Source: Pseudomonas poae
GTDB lineage: Bacteria; Pseudomonadota; Gammaproteobacteria; Pseudomonadales; Pseudomonadaceae
DNA: 64,000 nucleotides
Direction of reading: 5' to 3'
Assembly (NCBI RefSeq): GCF_001439785.1
Contig: NZ_JYLI01000017.1
Span: 62,001 to 126,000, forward strand
Positions within the stretch are counted from its first letter, which is position 1. Every line of letters starts with the position of its first letter. Of the stretch, positions 25,728-34,063 are shown in pieces. The position numbers and the translations under genes are program-made. Under the pieces are notes generated by a model. The model was not told where the DNA came from, ran no database searches, and saw nothing but the letters and a program-made list of their open reading frames with translations.

Positions 25728-26888
25728 ATGCTCAAGACCCTCGCGGTGGCCAACTACCGCTCGATCAATAAGTTGGTGGTGCCGCTTGATCGCTTGAACC
25801 TGATCACCGGGCCCAATGGCAGCGGCAAATCCAACCTCTATCGAGCCTTGCGCCTGCTCGCCGAAACCGCGCAGGGCGGGGTGATCAATGCACTGGCCCG
25901 CGAGGGTGGACTGGATTCCACGTTCTGGGCCGGGCCGGAGACTATCAGCCGGCGCATGCGCAGTGGCGAGGTGGCGGTCGAGCCCAGCGTGCGCCAGGGC
26001 GTCAAACGCCTGCGCCTGGGCTTTACCGCCGAGGATTTCAGCTATGCCATCTCGTTAGGGCTGCCTGAACCCAGTGCGTCGTATTTCTCGCTGGACCCGC
26101 AAGTGAAAAAGGAATGCATCTGGGCCGGCCATATCTACCGCCCGGCCAGCTTGCTGGTGCAGCGCTCGGGGCCGATGGTGCGCGCCCGTGAAGGCCGGGC
26201 CTGGGATGTGCTGGCCCAGCACACGCCGAATTACCAGAGCCTGTTCGACCAGGTCGGTAGTTTGCGCGGCTCGCCGGAGGTATTGCTGCTGCGCGAGAGT
26301 ATTCGCGGCTGGCGCTTTTATGATCACTTTCGCAGTGACGTGGATGCGCCGGTCCGCCAGCCGCAACTGGGTACACGCACGCCCGTGCTGCATCACGACG
26401 GCCGCGATCTGGCGGCGGCGCTGCAAACCATTCGCGAGATCGGCGACCCCGAGGCGTTGCAGCGCGCGATCAGTGATGCATTTCCCGGCGCGCGGCTGAA
26501 TATCGAGCCGTTGCAGGGTGGACGCTTCGCCATCGAGTTTTATCAGGACGGGTTGCTGCGGCCATTGTCGGCGGCGGAGTTGTCCGACGGCACCTTGCGC
26601 TATCTGCTGCTGATCGCCGCGCTGCTGACACCAAGGCCGCCGAGCATGATGGTGCTGAACGAGCCGGAGACCAGCCTGCATCCGGATTTGCTGCCGGCAT
26701 TGGCACGCTTGATTATCCAGACATCGCAGCGGTGCCAGGTGTGGGTGGTGTCCCATGCCAGCCGGTTGATTGCCGCACTGGAGCAGGATGAGGGGTGTAA
26801 CTCGATTGTGTTGGAGAAGGTGATGGGGCAGACGCAAATTGTCGGGGAAGGGATGCTGGATGCGCCAGCGTGGCATTGGCCGGAGTAG
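25728..26888 (+). CDS. AAA-family ATPase, RecF/SMC-like (predicted ATPase)
   Basis: This 386-residue cytosolic P-loop ATPase resembles the SMC/RecF/OLD group. Walker A GPNGSGKSN is at residues 28-36. The ABC-like signature region LSAAELSDGTLRYLLLIAALL lies near 290, Walker B with catalytic glutamate is MMVLNEPETSLHPDLLPAL, and the switch histidine is in WVVSHASRL. There is no TOPRIM nuclease domain, so it is not an OLD nuclease, and no partner gene lies beside it. The function is unknown; DNA maintenance or phage-defence roles are known for relatives but unsupported here. Confidence 0.8.
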   Translation: MLKTLAVANYRSINKLVVPLDRLNLITGPNGSGKSNLYRALRLLAETAQGGVINALAREGGLDSTFWAGPETISRRMRSGEVAVEPSVRQGVKRLRLGFTAEDFSYAISLGLPEPSASYFSLDPQVKKECIWAGHIYRPASLLVQRSGPMVRAREGRAWDVLAQHTPNYQSLFDQVGSLRGSPEVLLLRESIRGWRFYDHFRSDVDAPVRQPQLGTRTPVLHHDGRDLAAALQTIREIGDPEALQRAISDAFPGARLNIEPLQGGRFAIEFYQDGLLRPLSAAELSDGTLRYLLLIAALLTPRPPSMMVLNEPETSLHPDLLPALARLIIQTSQRCQVWVVSHASRLIAALEQDEGCNSIVLEKVMGQTQIVGEGMLDAPAWHWPE

Positions 26889-26952
26889 TTTTGGCCTGTA
26901 CAGGCCTCGTCGGGGGCAAGCCTCCTCCCACCGTTTTGATTGGGCTTTAAAC

Positions 26953-26987
26953 AAAAAAACGCCGGCGCTGTAGAAGCCGTCGGCGTT
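26953..26987 (-). terminator. Rho-independent terminator of metQ
   Basis: Read on the minus strand, AACGCCGACGG pairs with CGCCGGCGTT (one bulge region, loop CTTCTACAG) and runs into seven T residues. It lies 27 bp beyond the metQ stop codon. Confidence 0.85.
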
Positions 26988-27014
26988 GAAACCTTGAAGG
27001 GGTATTGCGTTACA

Positions 27015-27797
27015 TCAGAACGCCGGCAACACCGCGCCGCCGTATTTCTTCTCGATGAAGGCTTTCACTTCCGGGCTGGTCAGCGCCTTGGCCAGTTTCT
27101 GGATGGCGTCGCTGTCCTTGTTGTCCGGACGGGCTACCAGGAAGTTCACGTACGGCGATTTGGCGTCCTCGATGATCAGCGCGTCCTTGGCCGGGTTGAG
27201 ACCGGCTTCCAGGGCGTAGTTGGTGTTGATCAGCGCCAGGTCAACCTGGTCGAGCATGCGTGGCAGCAGGGCCGATTCCAGCTCGCGGAACTTCAGGTGT
27301 TTCGGGTTGCTGGCGATGTCTTTTGGTGTGGACAGCGCATTGGTCGGGTCTTTGAGGGTGATCACGCCGTTCTTTTGCAGCAGCAGCAGGGCACGGCCGC
27401 TATTGGAACCCTCGTTCGGAATGGCAACCGTGGCGCCGTCCTTGAGGTCTTCGATTTTGGTGATTTTTTTCGAGTAGGCGCCGAAGGGTTCGACATGCAC
27501 GCCGATCACGGTGACCAGGTTGGTGCCCTTGCCCTTGTTGAAGTTTTCCAGGTACGGCAGGGTCTGGAAGTAGTTGGCGTCCAGACGCTTCTCGGCCACC
27601 TGCACGTTAGGCTGTACGTAGTCGGTGAAGACTTTGACCTGCAGGTCGACGCCTTCCTTGGCCAGCGTCGGCTTGACCAGCTCGAGGATCTCGGCGTGCG
27701 GCACCGGGGTGGCGGCCACCACCAGTTTCTCGTTGGCCTGGGCAAAGCCGGCAGTCAGGGCAGCCGCCAGTGCGGTAAACAGCAAAACCTTTTTCAT
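27015..27797 (-). CDS. metQ: MetQ-family methionine-binding protein
   Basis: This 260-residue periplasmic receptor is of the NlpA/MetQ family. It has a signal peptide (LLFTALAAALTAGFAQA, cleavage near AQA-NE) and no lipobox cysteine. Core motifs are HAEILELVKPTLAKEGVDL, VFTDYVQPNVQVAEKRLDANYFQT, VAIPNEGSNSGRALLLLQ and LALINTNYALEAGLNPAKDAL, all close to genuine MetQ. No metN or metI gene adjoins it. It may work with the importer at 15702-17451 or with one elsewhere. It lies downstream of a sigma-54-activator-like gene in the same direction, with a 126-bp gap that carries a tandem AT-rich motif, and has its own terminator. Confidence 0.88.
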   Translation of the reverse strand: MKKVLLFTALAAALTAGFAQANEKLVVAATPVPHAEILELVKPTLAKEGVDLQVKVFTDYVQPNVQVAEKRLDANYFQTLPYLENFNKGKGTNLVTVIGVHVEPFGAYSKKITKIEDLKDGATVAIPNEGSNSGRALLLLQKNGVITLKDPTNALSTPKDIASNPKHLKFRELESALLPRMLDQVDLALINTNYALEAGLNPAKDALIIEDAKSPYVNFLVARPDNKDSDAIQKLAKALTSPEVKAFIEKKYGGAVLPAF

Positions 27798-27890
27798 GCA
27801 GTGTCCTTAATCGAAAGTGCGGGGCGTCTCTGACGACCGTTTTGGGTAAGGTGCCAGCGATGTGCTATCGCTGCGTGAAGCGGACAATAC

Positions 27891-27925
27891 CGATATTTTT
27901 TATTCCCGAACAATATCTTTTATTC
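27891..27925. promoter_or_regulatory. Tandem 15-bp AT-rich motif upstream of metQ
   Basis: CGATATTTTTTATTC (27891-27905) and CAATATCTTTTATTC (27911-27925) are direct repeats exactly 20 bp apart, about two helical turns. They lie about 100 bp before metQ and run into the 3' end of the upstream gene. The spacing suggests cooperative binding of an activator on one DNA face, plausibly a LysR type such as CysB. This is inference. Confidence 0.45.
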
Positions 27926-28850
27926 ACGTTGATATGCCATTTTGCTCATGCAGGAATTTACGCAAGGTTTCCTGTTCTGCAGGGCCGGCGTTCTGGTAAA
28001 TCCGTCGCAGTTGCTCCAGCGGTGAACCGGCCACCGGCAGGTTCAGATGCTCCGGCAGGATTTCGTCGCCGCTGCTCACCAGTAACGCGAAGTGAATAAC
28101 GTTTTCCAGCTCACGGGTATTGCCCGGCCAGCTGTGCTGTTCCAGCACGCGCTGGGCGGCCTCGCTGATCAACGGCACCGGCAACTCCAGGCGTTGACTG
28201 TAGATGCCAAGAAAATATTCGGCCAGGGACAGGATGTCGCCCACCCGCTCGCGCAGCGCCGGCAACTCCAGCTTGCCTTCGCTCAGGTAATGAAACAGCC
28301 GCTCATTGAATTTGCCGGCCGCCACGGCCTGGGCCAGGTCGATGCTGGTGGCCGCCACCAGGCGCACGTCCACCGGGCTGGGCTGCTGGGCGCCGACGCG
28401 GGTGACTTCGTGGTTCTCCAGGGCCGCGAGCAGCTTGACCTGGATAGGCAACGGCAGGTCGCCGATCTCATCCAGGTACAAGGTGCCGCCATTGGCCGAA
28501 CCAAACCAGCCGGCGCGGCTGCTCACCGCGCCGCTGTGGCTGCCGGCGGCATAGCCAAACAGTTCGGCGTCGGCATAAGTCGGGCTGATCGCGCCACAGT
28601 TGACCGACACAAACAGCCCGCTGCGATCACTGCCTCGGTGGATATGCCGCGCCAGCAGTTCCTTGCCGCTGCCGGTCTCGCCGCGAATCAACACGGGCAA
28701 GGCACGTGGGGCGAGGCTTTCGAGGTCTTCGCGCAGTTGCCGCGAACGCGGATCGACAAACACCAGCGCCTTGGCGCGGATGCTCAGCGGGCTTTTTTCG
28801 GCGTCGGGGAAGGTCAGCAATGGCTGGCCGAACGTTTCATGCAGACTCAT
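27924..28850 (-). CDS. Sigma-54-activator-like AAA+ protein, lacking HTH
   Basis: This 308-residue protein is the AAA+ core of bacterial enhancer-binding proteins, of the SfnR-like group linked to sulfur use in Pseudomonas. Walker A is GETGSGKE and Walker B is GGTLYLDEIGDL. The usual GAFTGA loop that contacts sigma-54 reads GSHSGA. The two arginine-finger positions (F-R and YY-R in the usual FREDLYYRL) read N and Y in FNERLFHYL. No receiver or GAF domain precedes the core, and no Fis-type helix-turn-helix follows; the protein ends soon after PVAGSPLEQLRRIYQ. I chose the ATG at 28850 (MSLHETFG). The hydrolase gene lies 47 bp upstream in the same direction. It may act through protein contacts, or its reading of sigma-54 may be altered. 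Confidence 0.75.
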   Translation of the reverse strand: MSLHETFGQPLLTFPDAEKSPLSIRAKALVFVDPRSRQLREDLESLAPRALPVLIRGETGSGKELLARHIHRGSDRSGLFVSVNCGAISPTYADAELFGYAAGSHSGAVSSRAGWFGSANGGTLYLDEIGDLPLPIQVKLLAALENHEVTRVGAQQPSPVDVRLVAATSIDLAQAVAAGKFNERLFHYLSEGKLELPALRERVGDILSLAEYFLGIYSQRLELPVPLISEAAQRVLEQHSWPGNTRELENVIHFALLVSSGDEILPEHLNLPVAGSPLEQLRRIYQNAGPAEQETLRKFLHEQNGIST

Positions 28851-28897
28851 GGCAGGCTCCCGCCCCAATCCACTCAGGGACGGGGCGTTGAAAAATT

Positions 28898-29479
28898 TTA
28901 TGCGCTACGCCGGGCGTGGTGCTCAAGGCGGCTTTGCAGGCGATAGAGGTAGGCGAAACCCTGCTCCCAGCGCTGGTGACCGGACTTCACGTTGATATGC
29001 CCGGCACCGGACAAAATGCCCGCTTCGGCCCCCCAGTTGCGGGCCAGCTCCAGCGCACGCGGGGCGCTGACGGCACTGTCGTTGTCGGAACCGACCACCT
29101 GACTGGGAAACGGCAGCAGGTCGGTCGGGATCGGCGCGAAGTTGCGCAGGGCCGGCGCACAGGCAGGACGTTCGACGTCCGCCGGGGCCACCAGCAAGGC
29201 GCCGCGCACCTGCCGCAAAAAGTGCAGGGGCGCGGTCGCCGCCCAGTGGGCCACGGTAATGCAGCCCAGGCTGTGGGCGATAAGAATCACCGGTGTGCTG
29301 TCGGCCGCGATGGCCTCGGCCAGCGCAGCCACCCAGTCTTCACGGCGCGGGGTCAGCCAGTCGGCCTGCTCCACCCGCGCACTGTTGGGCAGGCTGTTCT
29401 GCCAGTGACTTTGCCAATGTTCTTCTGGCGATCCTTGCCAGCCCGGCACGATCAGGTAACGAATCGACTCGCTGTGCAT
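28898..29479 (-). CDS. RBBP9/YdeN-type serine hydrolase
   Basis: This 193-residue alpha/beta hydrolase is of the small RBBP9/YdeN family. The oxyanion/first-strand motif YLIVPGWQGSPEEHWQSHW is at the N-terminus. The nucleophile lies in ILIAHSLGCITVAHW (serine near residue 77), the acid in VVGSDNDSAVS, and the catalytic histidine in LSGAGHINVKSGH. I chose the ATG at 29479 (MHSESIRY), preceded by GGAGGG. The substrate is unknown. It sits upstream of the sigma-54-activator-like gene and metQ, so it could belong to the sulfur-related unit. Confidence 0.83.
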   Translation of the reverse strand: MHSESIRYLIVPGWQGSPEEHWQSHWQNSLPNSARVEQADWLTPRREDWVAALAEAIAADSTPVILIAHSLGCITVAHWAATAPLHFLRQVRGALLVAPADVERPACAPALRNFAPIPTDLLPFPSQVVGSDNDSAVSAPRALELARNWGAEAGILSGAGHINVKSGHQRWEQGFAYLYRLQSRLEHHARRSA

Positions 29480-29575
29480 GGGCGTGCCCTCCTGCAGCAT
29501 TTAGCGTTGCTGGACAGTATAGGGACGCGATTTATATCCGTTAAGGAATAAGAAGCTATTTATTAATAACTGAAA

Positions 29576-29609
29576 AGCAGCTTCGAGCTTTTAGCTTCAA
29601 GCTGCAAGT
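29576..29609. repeat. AGCTT-rich imperfect hairpin
   Basis: CAGCTTCGAGCT and AGCTTCAAGCTG form an imperfect inverted repeat around TTT in the gap before the MFS gene. It resembles a dispersed AGCTTCAAGCTGCAAG sequence seen in many Pseudomonas genomes, which is recalled knowledge. Confidence 0.45.
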
Positions 29610-29660
29610 TGAGGCGGGGCTCTTCATACTGGGTGTTTTGGAGTTCAGGGACGGATCTGC

Positions 29661-30848
29661 ATGACGCTTAATTCTTCATTCGCGGGTCGACTGGCCGGTT
29701 GGGGCCTGCTGGTAGTGCTGGGTCTTAATCTGCGGCCGATTCTCAGCTCCATCAGCCCATTGCTCGGTGAGATTCGCCAGGCAACGGGCTTGAGCTTTCA
29801 GAGCAGCGCCCTGCTCACCAGTTTGCCGGTGGTGTGCATGGGCCTGGTGGCGCTGGTGGGCGTGCGTGTGGAGGCGCGTTTGGGTGAACGGCGCGGGATT
29901 GCCCTGGGCCTGATAATGATTCTGCTGGCATGCCTGGCACGCTGGCTGCTGGGCCAGGCGTCGGCGCTGCTGGTGACGGCACTGCTGGGCGGCGCAGGGG
30001 TGGCGCTGATCCAGACGCTGGTGCCGGCGATGATCAAGCGTGAATTTCACCAGCGCGTGCCGGTGGCGATGGGTGTGTACTCGGCCTCGCTGATGGCCGG
30101 CGGCGGGCTGGCGGCGTTGCTCAGCCCGGTGGTGGCCACGCATTTCCAGCACTGGCAGGCGGGCCTTGGCGTATGGCTGTTGCCGGCGCTGGGGGCGTTG
30201 CTGTTGTGGGCATGGCTGCCCCTGGGTGCGGCGAAAAACATGCAGGTGGGTCCGGCCTTCAAAGGGCTGCGTAATCGTCGCGCCTGGCTGCTGGCGCTGT
30301 ATTTTGGCCTGGTCAATTGCGGCTACATGAGCCTGGTGGCCTGGCTGCCGGCCTACTATCAGCAACTGGGCTGGGACGTGCTGCCCAGCGGCTCGCTGCT
30401 CGCGTTCATGACGATCTTCCAGGTACTCGCCGCGCTGCTGATGCCGGTGCTCGCGCAACGAAGCAGCGACCGTCGACCGCTGCTCGGCATCAGCCTGTCG
30501 GCACAGGCCATCGGTTATCTGGGATTGATCCTCGCGCCGCATGCCTTGCCGCACCTGTGGGTGGCGCTGTGCGGCTTCGGTCTGGGCGCCTGTTTTGCCC
30601 TGAGCCTGCTGCTGACCCTGGACCATCACCGCGATCCGCGCCAGGCCGGGCAACTGGCCGCGTTCGTGCAAGGTGTGGGCTTTTTGATCAATGCGCTTTC
30701 GCCGTGGCTGACCGGCTGGCTGCGCGAACTCACCGGCCAGTTTGTCAGCGCCTGGATCGTGCTGACCGTGACGGTGCTGGCAATGCTGCTGGTGACGCGG
30801 CTGTTCAGCCCGGCGAGCTGTGCGGATGGACCTTTAACGGCCAACTGA
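29661..30848 (+). CDS. MFS transporter, CynX/NimT type
   Basis: This 395-residue inner-membrane protein has twelve predicted transmembrane segments. The N-terminal GLLVVLGLNLRPILSSISPLLGEIR is the hallmark of the cyanate/nitroimidazole (CynX/NimT) branch of the major facilitator superfamily. The central loop lies near KNMQVGPAFKGLRNRRAW, and the second half has LVNCGYMSLVAWLPAYYQQLGWD. The substrate is unknown; family members export or import small anions or drugs. The gene is monocistronic and is followed at once by a complete copy of the 200-bp element. Confidence 0.85.
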   Translation: MTLNSSFAGRLAGWGLLVVLGLNLRPILSSISPLLGEIRQATGLSFQSSALLTSLPVVCMGLVALVGVRVEARLGERRGIALGLIMILLACLARWLLGQASALLVTALLGGAGVALIQTLVPAMIKREFHQRVPVAMGVYSASLMAGGGLAALLSPVVATHFQHWQAGLGVWLLPALGALLLWAWLPLGAAKNMQVGPAFKGLRNRRAWLLALYFGLVNCGYMSLVAWLPAYYQQLGWDVLPSGSLLAFMTIFQVLAALLMPVLAQRSSDRRPLLGISLSAQAIGYLGLILAPHALPHLWVALCGFGLGACFALSLLLTLDHHRDPRQAGQLAAFVQGVGFLINALSPWLTGWLRELTGQFVSAWIVLTVTVLAMLLVTRLFSPASCADGPLTAN

Positions 30849-30866
30849 TCTTCCAGTGGCGAGCGC

Positions 30867-31066
30867 TAATGCCGTTCAGTTAAGCGCAGATTCCCTGTGG
30901 CGAGCAGGCTTGTCCTGCGTTGGGCCGCGCAGGAGCCCCAAAACCATGTGTTGAGCCGTATCAGGTACACCGCGTTTTGCTGGATTGGGGGTGCTTCGCA
31001 CCCCAACGCGGGGCAAGCCCGCTCGCCACAATAAGCCCACAAATGTTCCTTAACTGAACGGCATTA
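30867..31066 (+). mobile_element. Dispersed ~200-bp inverted-repeat element, copy B (complete)
   Basis: The 200-bp unit begins TAATGCCGTTCAGTTAAG and ends CTTAACTGAACGGCATTA, perfect 18-bp terminal inverted repeats. Inside lie REP-like arms and two hairpins. It splits a REP palindrome: GTGGCGAGCG on the left faces CGCTCGCCAC on the right. TA dinucleotides sit at both outer ends, as expected for a TA-target element. It encodes no protein. Confidence 0.8.
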
Positions 31067-31109
31067 GGGCGAGCCCGCTCGCCACACATGCATTGCGGCA
31101 ATAAGACCT

Positions 31110-32153
31110 TCAAGCGTGCGCAGGCGGCTCCAGCCGATTGGCCCGCGCAAACGTCCCGAAATCATTGAAGCGCACGCCCATCTCGGCCATGACCTTATGC
31201 CCCACTTTGGCGGTCATCTGGCGAATGTAGAACGGCTCTTTCACCACAAAATGGTGAATCCCGTGGGTGCTGCCAAAGTTGAAGCAGAACGCCTGCATCG
31301 GCCATAGCCACCAGGGGTTGAGCACCTGGGTCTGCTGGATCACATTGCCCAGCTCCACATCGCCGTAGTAGTGCATGTTGGAGCTGACAAAGTGCAGGCA
31401 GAACGTGCGCAGCACATTGGGCCCGATGATCACCACGGCGGCGATGTCGATCACCTGCATCATCTGCAAGGTGCCGGCCGACCACTCGACCGGCGTGCCC
31501 AGCAGACTGGCGATGCCGTTGACCGCGTGAAAACCCAGAAAGATATACCACGCGCCCCAGTGCAGCAGCGCCAACGGCGCGTAGACCAACACAACGCGCT
31601 TGAGGATCTTGAGTTTATGGCCCCAGGTGTTGGCGCGCATCAGACGGATCAACGCCGACATCAGGTTATCGCCCACCATCAGCAAGCGTGCCACCCCCCA
31701 GGGCTCGCCATTGGTGATGGCGCGTTCTTCCATATCGGCCTCGGTGCCGGAGAACTTGTGATGATTGAGGTGCAGGTGCCGGCGTATCCACGGGTTGATG
31801 GTGCTGGGCCGCGCCAGCCACACCAGGCCCATCATCAGGTTGTGAGGCAGGCGCTGCTTGCGAAAGTACATGCTGTGGATCAGGTCGTGTTCCAGCTCAT
31901 GGGTCAGTGAGGCGAGAAACGCATTGAGCAGCAGGCACGCCCACCAGGCCATATGCCCGGTGATATACAGCGCCGCCGAACCGAGCATGCCCAGCAGGGC
32001 AAACGCCAGGATGCCCGCGCCCAGCGCGTCCTGATGCAACAGCCAGGGGTGCTGCCGGCGCAGGCGCACACCTTCGGCCAGCACCACTTCACGGATATAC
32101 GCCGCACGCTGTTGCGCGTTCATCTGCCGGGGGCTTGCAGAACTACCGTCCAT
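31110..32153 (-). CDS. Membrane fatty-acid desaturase
   Basis: This 347-residue integral-membrane di-iron desaturase/hydroxylase carries three histidine boxes: HELEHDLIHS near residue 82, RRHLHLNHHKFSG near 120, and STHGIHHFVV near 300. Several hydrophobic segments lie between them (LGAGILAFALLGMLGSAALYI, LVYAPLALLHWGAWYIF). The substrate may be an acyl-lipid or another alkyl chain. It is not the delta-9 DesA found at 42713. I chose the ATG at 32153 (MDGSSASPRQ). An in-frame ATG at 32186 is possible, and longer starts overlap the divergent regulator. An AraC-family gene diverges across about 100 bp and is the likely regulator. Confidence 0.84.
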   Translation of the reverse strand: MDGSSASPRQMNAQQRAAYIREVVLAEGVRLRRQHPWLLHQDALGAGILAFALLGMLGSAALYITGHMAWWACLLLNAFLASLTHELEHDLIHSMYFRKQRLPHNLMMGLVWLARPSTINPWIRRHLHLNHHKFSGTEADMEERAITNGEPWGVARLLMVGDNLMSALIRLMRANTWGHKLKILKRVVLVYAPLALLHWGAWYIFLGFHAVNGIASLLGTPVEWSAGTLQMMQVIDIAAVVIIGPNVLRTFCLHFVSSNMHYYGDVELGNVIQQTQVLNPWWLWPMQAFCFNFGSTHGIHHFVVKEPFYIRQMTAKVGHKVMAEMGVRFNDFGTFARANRLEPPAHA

Positions 32154-32255
32154 GCTTCCATTCTCTGAGAACTGTGATGCGTACATCCTGCCCCATGCGA
32201 TCAGGCAGGACGCTAGCCCCACACGCCAACCTGTTGACCGCAAGCGCCAATCACC

Positions 32256-33260
32256 ATGACCGAACCCACGTCTCTCGCAAGCTGGACCCGCGCCCTGCGC
32301 AAGCAACTCGATGCCCTGGGCCTGGACAGCGCCGCGCTGTGCGCGCAGGCAGGGCTCGACCCGAAGCACATGGACGACCCCGAAGCGCGCTATCCGCTGT
32401 CGGCCACCACGCGCCTGTGGGCGCTGGCGGTACAGGCCAGCGGTGACCCGGCGATTGGCTTGCGGGTGTCACGGTTTGTGAGCCCCACCACGTTTCACGC
32501 ACTGGGTTACGCACTGGTGGCCAGCGGCAGTCTGCGTGAGGTGTTCGAGCGCATCGTGCGTTATCACCAAGTGGTCAGCGATGCGCTGAGTCCGCAGCTG
32601 ACCCGTCACGACGATCACTACAGCTTTCGCCTGCTGCAACCCGAAGGCAGCCCGGCACCGGCGCCGGAAGCCATCGATGCGTTTGCGGCGATCTATGTGC
32701 GCACCTGCCGCAACCGCCTGGGCCGCGACTATGCGCCGTTGGCCGTCCATCTGCGCCGCGCCGAACCGGCCGATGCCGGCCCGTGGCACACGGTGTTCCG
32801 CGCGCCGGTGTTTTTTGGCGCTGAAGAGGACCGTCTGGAGTTTGCCGCCCACGATTTCGACAGCCATCTGGACGACGCCAACCCGGCACTGGCCGAGCAC
32901 AACGAAACCGTGCTCAAGCGCACCCTGGCGCAACTGCAACCGCTGACCTGGGAGCGCAGGGTACGCGCCGTCATCGAGGCGCAATTGCCCGACGGCGAGC
33001 CGGGCGCCGAACGGATTGCCCAGGCGCTGCACTTGAGTTTGCGCAGCTTGCAGCGGCACCTCGCGGATGAAGGCTGTCGGTTTGATGCGCTGCTCAATGA
33101 GTGCCGGCAGAACCTGGCACTGCAGCACTTGCGGGACCCGCAGTGCTCGTTGGCCGAGATCAGTCATTTGTTGGGGTTTGCCGATACCAGCAGTTTCAAT
33201 CGGGCGTTCAAGCGGTGGACGGGGGTGACGCCGGGGCAGTTCAGGGATGGGTTGCGGTAG
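32256..33260 (+). CDS. AraC-family transcriptional regulator
   Basis: This 334-residue regulator has an N-terminal ligand-type domain of the Arabinose_bd/OruR-like group (residues about 20-210, with SPTTFHALGYALVASGSLREVF). Its C-terminal AraC DNA-binding domain has two helix-turn-helix units: LHLSLRSLQRHLADEGCRFD and ISHLLGFADTSSFNRAFKRW. The latter ends in the family signature with TGVTPGQFR. The gene diverges from the desaturase gene, so control of that gene is likely. The inducer is unknown. Confidence 0.88.
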   Translation: MTEPTSLASWTRALRKQLDALGLDSAALCAQAGLDPKHMDDPEARYPLSATTRLWALAVQASGDPAIGLRVSRFVSPTTFHALGYALVASGSLREVFERIVRYHQVVSDALSPQLTRHDDHYSFRLLQPEGSPAPAPEAIDAFAAIYVRTCRNRLGRDYAPLAVHLRRAEPADAGPWHTVFRAPVFFGAEEDRLEFAAHDFDSHLDDANPALAEHNETVLKRTLAQLQPLTWERRVRAVIEAQLPDGEPGAERIAQALHLSLRSLQRHLADEGCRFDALLNECRQNLALQHLRDPQCSLAEISHLLGFADTSSFNRAFKRWTGVTPGQFRDGLR

Positions 33261-33349
33261 GGAGATGTGGGGAGAGGGTAATGGTCTCATCGGGTTCAAG
33301 CCCCCTCCCACAGGGGAACGCATTTCAGCATGTGGGAGTGGGCTCGCCC

Positions 33350-33548
33350 TAATGCCGTTCAGTTAAGCGCAGATTCCCTGTGGCGAGCAGGCTTGTCCTG
33401 CGTTGGGCTGCGCAGCAGCCCCAAAACCAGGCGCTGAGCCGTATCAGGTACACGCGTTTTGCAGGATTGGGGGCGCTTCGCACCCCAACGCGGGGCAAGC
33501 CCGCTCGCCACAATAAGCCCACACATTTTCCATAACTGAACAGCATTA
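33350..33548 (+). mobile_element. Dispersed ~200-bp inverted-repeat element, copy C (complete)
   Basis: The 199-bp unit has left terminus TAATGCCGTTCAGTTAAG and right terminus CATAACTGAACAGCATTA, two mismatches from perfect. The core is nearly identical to copies B and D. REP-like GGGCTCGCCC abuts the left end and GGGCTTGCCC the right end. It ends 49 bp from the stop codon of a receiver-only response regulator. Confidence 0.8.
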
Positions 33549-33597
33549 GGGCTTGCCCCCGATAGCAATGGTGCAGGCACTGCAAATGCCGGATCAG

Positions 33598-33963
33598 TCA
33601 GCGCCCACGATCACGCCGCAACAGCTTCCTCACCCGCGCCACCAACGCCCTGGCCTCGAACGGCTTGAGCAGGTAGTCATCCTCATGCAATTCCAACCCG
33701 CGCAGGCGATCTTCAATCCCGCCCGGCGTGGTGAGGAACAGCACCGGCGTCTCGCCGCGTTGCCGAATGGCCTGCTGCAGCTTCCAGGCGTTCAGCCCGG
33801 GCAGCATTACATCCAGAATCACCAGGTCGTACACGGTGCTTTCCACAAAGCGCTGGGCCGCCATGCCGTTGGCCGCGACTTCCACGCCGAAGCCTGCCTC
33901 GCTCAAGCCCTGGGCCATGTGCTGCGCCAGCTCGGGCTGGTCTTCCACTAACAACACCTGCAT
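33598..33963 (-). CDS. Receiver-only response regulator, probably truncated OmpR-type
   Basis: This 121-residue protein is a complete receiver domain: acidic pair VEDQP, phospho-acceptor aspartate in LVILDVMLPGLNAW, threonine in FLTTPGG, and lysine in LLKPFEARAL. The linker ALVARVRKLLRRDRGR is where OmpR-type regulators continue into a winged-helix domain, but a stop follows and no such domain is encoded beyond it. No sensor kinase adjoins. It diverges from a GlcG-like gene and a hydroxyisourate hydrolase gene. This recalls E. coli hprR (yedW) beside hiuH, so a decayed HprR-type regulator is plausible. A 199-bp mobile-like element sits just behind the stop. Confidence 0.75.
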   Translation of the reverse strand: MQVLLVEDQPELAQHMAQGLSEAGFGVEVAANGMAAQRFVESTVYDLVILDVMLPGLNAWKLQQAIRQRGETPVLFLTTPGGIEDRLRGLELHEDDYLLKPFEARALVARVRKLLRRDRGR

Positions 33964-34063
33964 GCCTTACCTCTGGGTTTGATTACAAACCTGTCATCAA
34001 ATTGTGCGGTTTCTGACCACGTTCACTGGCTACCGTGACGGCCTGCTTTCTGGAGCCATCACC

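Noticed and set aside
25728..26888. AAA ATPase considered as part of a phage-defence system
   Set aside because: No nuclease, reverse transcriptase or other defence partner lies beside it, and it has no TOPRIM domain.
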